Below are positions 54,956-59,973 of a stretch of DNA of 59,973 nucleotides, piece after piece. Positions within the stretch are counted from its first letter, which is position 1. Each line of letters begins with the position of its first letter. The DNA lies in the NCBI GenBank assembly GCA_947387485.1, contig CANDNT010000022.1, positions 1 to 59,973 of the forward strand, given 5' to 3'. Source of the stretch: Aquimarina rhabdastrellae. Its GTDB lineage: Bacteria > Bacteroidota > Bacteroidia > Flavobacteriales > Flavobacteriaceae. The notes beneath the pieces are model-generated. The model made no database searches. It was not told the origin of the DNA and saw nothing but the letters and a program-made list of their open reading frames with translations. The position numbers and the translations under genes are program-made.

Positions 54956-55153
54956 TTACTTTAAACGTAATTGTTGTTTGATACTGTTTTCATCACTCTC
55001 ATGTACTAATGTAGCATGAGTTAAAGCTAATTTACGCTTCTTAGACTTCTTTGTTAAGATGTGACTTTTAAAAGCGTGCTTTCTTTTAATTTTACCAGTA
55101 CCAGTAAGCTTAAAACGCTTCTTTGCACTGGATTTAGTTTTCATTTTAGGCAT
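54956..55153 (-). CDS. rpmI: 50S ribosomal protein L35
   Basis: 65 residues, canonical: MPKMKTKSSAKKRFKLTGTGKIKRKHAFKSH pattern of Lys/Arg with the conserved SSAKKRFK start and KSKKRKL motif. Lies between infC (53 bp upstream) and rplT in the standard order. Confidence 0.98.
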   Translation of the reverse strand: MPKMKTKSSAKKRFKLTGTGKIKRKHAFKSHILTKKSKKRKLALTHATLVHESDENSIKQQLRLK

Positions 55154-55206
55154 TGTGTGCTCTGTATTTAGATAAAAATCTCACTCATCTATTGTTAGTG
55201 ATTATA

Positions 55207-55764
55207 CTATTTTACCTTTTTAGGTGCAATAAACATAATCATCCTTTTACCTTCTAGTTTAGGCATTTGCTCAACTTTACCATATTCTTCTAGCTCTTGT
55301 GCTAGTCTAAGAAGTAAAATTTGCCCTTGATCTTTATAAATTATAGAACGACCTTTAAAGAAAACATAAGCTTTTAATTTTGCACCTTCTTGCAAAAATT
55401 TAATAGCATGTTTCTTTTTGAATTCATAATCATGATCATCTGTATTAGGACCAAAACGAATTTCTTTAACAACTACTTTACTAGCTTTAGATTTAAGAAC
55501 TTTTTCTCTCTTTTTTTGTTCGTAAAGGAATTTTTTATAATCCATAATTTTACAAACAGGAGGTACCGCCTTAGGAGAGATCTCTACTAAATCTAATTCT
55601 TGCTCTTCTGCAAGAGCTAATGCTTTTCTTGTAGGGTAAATACCTACTTCTATATTATCACCTACTAATCTCACCTCGTCTACGCGAATTTTTTGATTAA
55701 TTCTGTGCGGATCTTCTTTTACCTGTCTTATAGGTTTCCGGCTTTTTTTTCTTCTTATTGCTAT
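55207..55764 (-). CDS. infC: Translation initiation factor IF-3, non-AUG (AUA) start
   Basis: 185 residues if started at the AUA at 55764. The ordinary start in the frame, GTG 55674, would cut off the N-terminal domain in the middle of the conserved segment; the frame continues upstream through PHRINQKIRVDEVRLVGDN, a hallmark of IF-3, to MAIRRKKSRKP-like sequence and then a TAA at 55779. No ATG, GTG or TTG lies between that stop and 55674; the only plausible codons are AUA at 55770, 55764 or 55758. IF-3 genes in other bacteria use rare start codons for self-control, because IF-3 rejects them. The C-terminal domain (IRFGPNTDDHDYEFKKKHAIKFLQEG) is standard. Lies 30 bp after thrS. Confidence 0.85.
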   Translation of the reverse strand: MAIRRKKSRKPIRQVKEDPHRINQKIRVDEVRLVGDNIEVGIYPTRKALALAEEQELDLVEISPKAVPPVCKIMDYKKFLYEQKKREKVLKSKASKVVVKEIRFGPNTDDHDYEFKKKHAIKFLQEGAKLKAYVFFKGRSIIYKDQGQILLLRLAQELEEYGKVEQMPKLEGKRMIMFIAPKKVK

Positions 55765-55794
55765 GGCTATAAAATTTTAGTTAAACGTATTTAA

Positions 55795-57738
55795 TTATCT
55801 AAATGATTTAAGTGTACTGTTAATTTCGTTTTTAATTAATTCTGAAAACTCTTCCACTGAAATCGATCCTATATTTTCACCTCCGTGTTTACGTACAGAG
55901 ATAGTGTTATCTTTTTCTTCTTGTTCCCCTACAATTATAATATAAGGAAATTTATTGATTTCTGCCTCTCTAATCTTCTTACCTACAGTCTCATTCCTAT
56001 GATCTGTAAGGGCGCGAATTTCGTCATTTTCTAGCAAATTTAAAACTTTTTCGGCGTATTTTTCATATTTCTCGCTGAGAGAGAGAATAATAGCCTGCTC
56101 AGGCATTAACCATAACGGGAAATTACCACCTGTATGTTCTAGTAAAATAGCTATAAAACGCTCCATACTTCCAAAAGGTGCACGGTGAATCATTACAGGT
56201 CTGTGTGACTCATTATCAGCGCCTTTATAAGTAAGGTCAAAACGTTCTGGTAAATTGTAATCTACTTGTATAGTCCCTAATTGCCAACTTCTTCCTAAAG
56301 CATCTTTCACCATGAAATCAAGTTTTGGACCATAAAAAGCAGCTTCGCCAGATTCGATAACATAATCTAACCCTTTCTCTTTGGCAGCATTGATAATAGC
56401 ATTTTCTGCTTTTTCCCAGTTTTCAGCATCACCAATATATTTTTCTGGTTTAGATAGATCTCTAACAGATACTTGAGCTGTAAAGTTATCAAACCCTAAT
56501 GATCCAAAAACATATAATACAAGGTCAATAACCTTTTTAAATTCTTCGTCTAATTGATCTGGAGTACAGAAAATATGTGCGTCATCTTGAGTAAAACCTC
56601 TTACACGTGTTAATCCGTGTAACTCTCCACTTTGCTCATAACGATAAACAGTACCAAACTCGGCAAAACGTTTTGGTAAATCTCGATAAGACCAAGGCCC
56701 ACTCTTATATATTTCACAGTGATGAGGACAGTTCATAGGTTTCAATAAAAACTCTTCACCTTCTGCAGGAGTATTTATTGGTTGGAAACTATCTTCTCCA
56801 TACTTAGCATAATGACCAGAAGTAACATATAACTCTTTTTGACCAATATGAGGCGTTACTACCATTTCGTAACCAGCTTTTTTCTGAGCTTTTTTCAAAA
56901 ATTGCTCTAAGCGATCACGTAAAGCAGCACCTTTAGGTAACCATAACGGAAGTCCTTGACCTACTCTTTGAGAAAATGTAAAAAGACCTAGTTCTTTACC
57001 TAATTTTCTGTGATCACGTTTTTTAGCCTCTTCTAGAAGTGCTAAATATTCTTTTAATTCTTTCTGTTTAGGAAAAGAAGTACCATAGATACGAGTTAAT
57101 TGAGGCTTATTTTCGTCTCCTCTCCAATATGCACCTGCTACACTCATAATCTTAACGGCTTTGATCAAGCCTGTATTAGGGATATGTCCACCACGACATA
57201 AATCTGTAAAAGTATCGTGATCACAAAAAGTAATAGTGCCGTCTTCTAGATTCTCAATAAGTTCTACTTTGAACTCGTTATCTTGATCTTTATATAATTG
57301 TAAAGCCTCTGCTTTTGTAACAGAACGCATTTTGAAATCATGTTTTCCTCTAGCAATTTCTAACATTTTATCCTCAATACGCTTAAAATCTTTATCAGAT
57401 ATAGAGTGTTCACCTAAATCTACATCATAATAAAAACCATTTTCAATTGCAGGGCCTATAGTAAGTTTAACACCAGGGTATAATTCTTCAAGGGCTTGCG
57501 CCAAAACATGAGATGAAGAATGTCTGAAGGCAGTTTTACCCTCATCATCTTTCCATGTATATAAAACAAGATTACCATCGGTGGTAAGTTGGGTAGAGGT
57601 TTCAATGGTTGTATCGTTGAATTTTGCAGATATTACATTTCTAGCGAAACCTTCGCTGATATCTTTTGCTACATCCATAGCGGTAACACCACTATTGTAC
57701 TCTCTTACCGAATTGTCAGGTAATGTTATTTTTATCAT
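55795..57738 (-). CDS. thrS: Threonyl-tRNA synthetase
   Basis: Charges tRNA-Thr. 647 residues: TGS domain (1-60), editing domain with HSSSH in FRHSSSHVLAQAL and CRGGH, class II catalytic core with Zn-ligand Cys in MNCPHHCEIY, motif 2 TRVRGFTQDDAHIFC and motif 3 HRAPFGSMERFIAILLEH, and a C-terminal anticodon-binding domain (IREAEINKFPYIIIVGEQE). First gene of the translation operon thrS-infC-rpmI-rplT, with its own consensus promoter. Confidence 0.98.
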   Translation of the reverse strand: MIKITLPDNSVREYNSGVTAMDVAKDISEGFARNVISAKFNDTTIETSTQLTTDGNLVLYTWKDDEGKTAFRHSSSHVLAQALEELYPGVKLTIGPAIENGFYYDVDLGEHSISDKDFKRIEDKMLEIARGKHDFKMRSVTKAEALQLYKDQDNEFKVELIENLEDGTITFCDHDTFTDLCRGGHIPNTGLIKAVKIMSVAGAYWRGDENKPQLTRIYGTSFPKQKELKEYLALLEEAKKRDHRKLGKELGLFTFSQRVGQGLPLWLPKGAALRDRLEQFLKKAQKKAGYEMVVTPHIGQKELYVTSGHYAKYGEDSFQPINTPAEGEEFLLKPMNCPHHCEIYKSGPWSYRDLPKRFAEFGTVYRYEQSGELHGLTRVRGFTQDDAHIFCTPDQLDEEFKKVIDLVLYVFGSLGFDNFTAQVSVRDLSKPEKYIGDAENWEKAENAIINAAKEKGLDYVIESGEAAFYGPKLDFMVKDALGRSWQLGTIQVDYNLPERFDLTYKGADNESHRPVMIHRAPFGSMERFIAILLEHTGGNFPLWLMPEQAIILSLSEKYEKYAEKVLNLLENDEIRALTDHRNETVGKKIREAEINKFPYIIIVGEQEEKDNTISVRKHGGENIGSISVEEFSELIKNEINSTLKSFR

Positions 57739-57764
57739 AAGAATTAATAAATAAATTTAAGTAG

Positions 57765-57795
57765 CAAATATAATACGATAAAGAAACCCGTACAA
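57765..57795 (-). promoter_or_regulatory. Promoter of the thrS operon
   Basis: On the minus strand TTG (57795-57793), 20 bp, then TATATTTG (57772-57765). Good match to the Bacteroidota consensus; the leader would be about 20 nt. Confidence 0.75.
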
Positions 57796-58000
57796 TAGAA
57801 TAATGTAAATTAATTTATAAGATACCTTAATATATAGCTGAATTACCAAAAAATGAATGATTTTATATGACCTAGAATGGATTGATTAAAAAGATGAATA
57901 ATTTCACCTCTAATTACTTATGCGAGTTTGTGATAAATAAATATAGTATGACAGTATAAAAAAGGTGGTGTTAACGTAAACATCGAATATATAGAAAAGC

Positions 58001-58008
58001 TACTTTTG
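58001..58008 (+). promoter_or_regulatory. -7 element upstream of the M64-like protease gene
   Basis: TACTTTTG matches TAnnTTTG, with a predicted leader of about 65 nt; no TTG at the -33 distance. Confidence 0.4.
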
Positions 58009-58079
58009 CGCGCTCTTCCCCTAGGTTTAAAGATTACGTGATGAGAACGTAAATTTTTAATTTAATAAAACCCCAAGTT

Positions 58080-59762
58080 ATGAGAAAAATGAATTCAATA
58101 TTCATGTTTCTGTGTGCAGTATTAATAAATCTAACAGCACACGCGCAGTATAAAATGACCAAAATTCTAGATAATGGTTCTCCAGAAGAACTATACAATT
58201 TGGTTGTAGTAGCCGAAGCCTTTACAGAAAATGAACTTCCTAAGTTTGAAGAGCTAGTAAAACAAATACCAGAAGTATTAAAATTAAACCCTACTTATGC
58301 CAAAGTACTAGATAAGATAAATATTTATGCACTACATACACCTTCTGTAGATAATAGTATAAGTCTTAAAATAGCAAGTCCATCAGCTAATGATCCTATT
58401 AAAGAAGAAGATTTAAAGGATACTTTTTTCGGGATTTATTTTCAAAATTCTTATAGAGCTTATTTTTTAGATAAAAGCATATCTCTCAAAGCACGAAAAA
58501 CAGCAGCTACACAACTTCCGTTTACAGATAATGTCATTATTATGGTAAATGGCTTTCAAGGACAACCTATTAGTGGTAGAGCTTCATCTCAAGAAGGAGT
58601 ATCGGTTTTAGGGTTAAATAGCAATTTTGAAAGTGAATGGGAAAAGTATTTATTAATTCATGAATTAGCACATGCTTTGGCAGGATTATCAGATGGTTAT
58701 TCTAATTCTAAAGAAGAAGGATTTAATAAGTCAATAATAAATGACCCAGAAACAATAAGGTGGAAAGAAGATTTATCTCATGACGATGTAAGTATTACAA
58801 AAGCAAGTGAAGATAATGAAGTATATATACCTAATTTTGAGTGTGTAATGACTTATGGGAAATATGATTATTTCTGCCCAGTTTGTAGTAATAGATTAGA
58901 AAACGTAGTGAATACTTCAAAATATGATAGAATTAATGAAATAAGAAAAGTAAATAGAACAGTTATTAATGATCAAGAATATGTATTTAAATTAGATTGG
59001 GAAGAAGTCCCGGAAGCAACTTCATATGAGATAGCATACACTAGTAATTATTATGATGAGCAGCAAAATTGGAAAAAAGAAATACAGATAAAAACAGTTT
59101 CAGAACCAAGTGTGATATTTAATTTAGAAAACTTTTATAAAAACTTTACAGATAATATTACGATTCGAGCTTATAATGATAAGACAAGTACTAATTTTAA
59201 AAATCTGCATATTAGTTTATATGACTATGTAGATAAGGTTACAATAGCTTCACCAGAAATAACTGTTGAAGAAGTGACAGAGACAAGTTGTAAGTTGTTA
59301 TGGACTACTTCTAAGTATACAAAAGCAACAACAATTAGATTAAGAAATCACAATGGGGCTTTATCAGAGTTTGTAGTAGAGGGAGATAATATAGAATTGT
59401 TTAACTTGGAGAGTGGAGCTACATATACTATAGAAATGATAGCATTGGTAAACGATGATTATAGATACCTATATAATACGAGTGAATTATCTGAAGTAAT
59501 AGAGATTAATTTATTGGAAACTACAGATGATAAACCTAAGATGACATTATACCCTAATCCTACATCAGAATATATAATGATTCAAAATGATGAATCGTTA
59601 TATGATATGACAAAGTTTCAAATTTATGATGATGAAGGAAACTTAATAAGAAAGAATGGAAAGTATAGGTTAGGGAAGAAGATATATATAAGGAAGCTGA
59701 AATCGGGTAAATACTTTTTAAAGTTTGAAAATGGTACTTCATTCCAGTTTGATAAGCAATAA
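58080..59762 (+). CDS. T9SS-secreted M64-like zinc peptidase with fibronectin type III domains
   Basis: 560 residues. Signal peptide (FLCAVLINLTAHAQ), then a peptidase domain with HELAHALAGLSDGY (HELAH at 194-198), close to the M64 signature HExxHxxxxLxDEY except that the last position pair is GY, and an early VVVAEAFTENELPKF segment typical of M64 proteins. Two fibronectin-like domains follow (about 290-480) and a C-terminal T9SS type A domain (LYPNPTSEYIMIQ, LKSGKYFLKF). M64 is the IgA-peptidase family; this protein probably degrades extracellular protein. A terminator follows. Confidence 0.85.
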   Translation: MRKMNSIFMFLCAVLINLTAHAQYKMTKILDNGSPEELYNLVVVAEAFTENELPKFEELVKQIPEVLKLNPTYAKVLDKINIYALHTPSVDNSISLKIASPSANDPIKEEDLKDTFFGIYFQNSYRAYFLDKSISLKARKTAATQLPFTDNVIIMVNGFQGQPISGRASSQEGVSVLGLNSNFESEWEKYLLIHELAHALAGLSDGYSNSKEEGFNKSIINDPETIRWKEDLSHDDVSITKASEDNEVYIPNFECVMTYGKYDYFCPVCSNRLENVVNTSKYDRINEIRKVNRTVINDQEYVFKLDWEEVPEATSYEIAYTSNYYDEQQNWKKEIQIKTVSEPSVIFNLENFYKNFTDNITIRAYNDKTSTNFKNLHISLYDYVDKVTIASPEITVEEVTETSCKLLWTTSKYTKATTIRLRNHNGALSEFVVEGDNIELFNLESGATYTIEMIALVNDDYRYLYNTSELSEVIEINLLETTDDKPKMTLYPNPTSEYIMIQNDESLYDMTKFQIYDDEGNLIRKNGKYRLGKKIYIRKLKSGKYFLKFENGTSFQFDKQ

Positions 59763-59783
59763 TGATATATTAATATTATAGAG

Positions 59784-59807
59784 AAGCGAGTTCATTGTAA
59801 CTCGCTT
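59784..59807 (+). terminator. Terminator of the M64-like protease gene
   Basis: AAGCGAGTT / AACTCGCTT with a 6-nt loop, followed by TTTCTTTTTT. Confidence 0.88.
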
Positions 59808-59916
59808 TTTCTTTTTTATCAAAAACCTTTAAAAAAACTTTTGTGTATAAAGCGCTGTAGTATAGGTGTGTAAGGATGTAGGTGAAAAAACTTTAGAAAA
59901 AAGATAGGAAAAAGGC

Positions 59917-59946
59917 TTGTAGAAGTAAAAAAGGGTTGTATATTTG
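59917..59946 (+). promoter_or_regulatory. Strong promoter running out of the window
   Basis: TTG (59917-59919), 19 bp, TATATTTG (59939-59946): a full consensus match, with GCACCCGCAA after it as at the tRNA-Lys promoter. Its gene lies beyond the end; a stable RNA (tRNA or rRNA) is the likely product. Confidence 0.8.
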
Positions 59947-59973
59947 CACCCGCAAAACGGCTAAAGGAAACGA

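Larger units (their letters stand above)
57739..58079. other. 341-bp divergent promoter region between thrS and the M64-like gene
   Basis: Holds the thrS promoter (57765-57795, minus), a TACTTTTG -7-like element for the protease gene (58001-58008, plus) and two copies of AACGTAAA (57973 and about 58049). No gene is visible. Confidence 0.6.

Overview
The window is AT-rich chromosomal DNA from a member of the Bacteroidota, most probably a marine-type Flavobacteriaceae. The evidence is direct: Bacteroidota promoters of the form TTG-N19-TAnnTTTG, a SusC/SusD pair, the gliding lipoprotein GldI, C-terminal type IX secretion (T9SS) sorting domains, DUF349, DUF368 and DUF3810 proteins, and the flavobacterial gene order purA-fur-rsh. 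Genus cannot be fixed from sequence reading alone; an Aquimarina- or Tenacibaculum-like organism would fit. No integrase, transposase, CRISPR array or rRNA gene is visible.

Layout. 1-250: two identical tRNA-Lys(UUU) genes on the minus strand with a shared promoter. 0.3-7.9 kb: housekeeping genes (shikimate kinase, a phosphoribosyltransferase, a TPMT-type methyltransferase, an Hsp15-like S4 protein, Ndk, a PhoD-like phosphatase) and a folding cluster: an FKBP-like lipoprotein, then nrnA-gldI-cyclophilin/FKBP fusion. 8.0-13.6 kb: an accessory island. A lipoprotein with a C-terminal HExxH metalloprotease-like domain is interrupted by an in-frame TAA, and is followed on the same strand by seven small exported proteins. 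By eye these fall into two paralogous families (A: four members; B: three members) with a duplicated ~200-bp block that joins the 3' end of one gene to the signal-peptide codons of the next. 13.6-26 kb: PepD, a DUF3810 zincin, two amidohydrolase-fold exported proteins, a MORN-like repeat protein, MnmA, a nitronate monooxygenase-like protein, a hybrid histidine kinase and MazG. 26.3-35.7 kb: a SusC-SusD-lipoprotein uptake operon bracketed by two paralogous membrane-anchored AraC-type regulators. 35.7-45.3 kb (minus strand): DUF349, AroE, tandem DUF368 transporters, a TPR protein, a class III aminotransferase and an OstA/LptA-like protein. 45.6-48.3 kb: a secreted tail-collar-like protein and a T9SS alpha/beta hydrolase. 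48.3-57.8 kb (minus strand): purA-fur-rsh-M48 protease-trmH, then rplT, rpmI, infC and thrS (transcribed thrS to rplT). 58-59.8 kb: an M64-like T9SS protease. The window ends on a strong promoter whose gene lies outside.

The most unusual part is the 8-13.6 kb island. It has the organisation expected of a lipoprotein-borne polymorphic toxin with an expanded set of exported immunity-like proteins, with the toxin gene now carrying a nonsense codon. That functional reading is inference; the repeats, paralogy and stop codon are seen directly. Other notable points are an infC gene whose only family-length start is an AUA codon, palindromes that overlap coding ends or start codons, 20- and 21-bp-phased direct repeats beside the AraC/Sus locus, and amidohydrolase-fold proteins that have lost the HxH metal motif.
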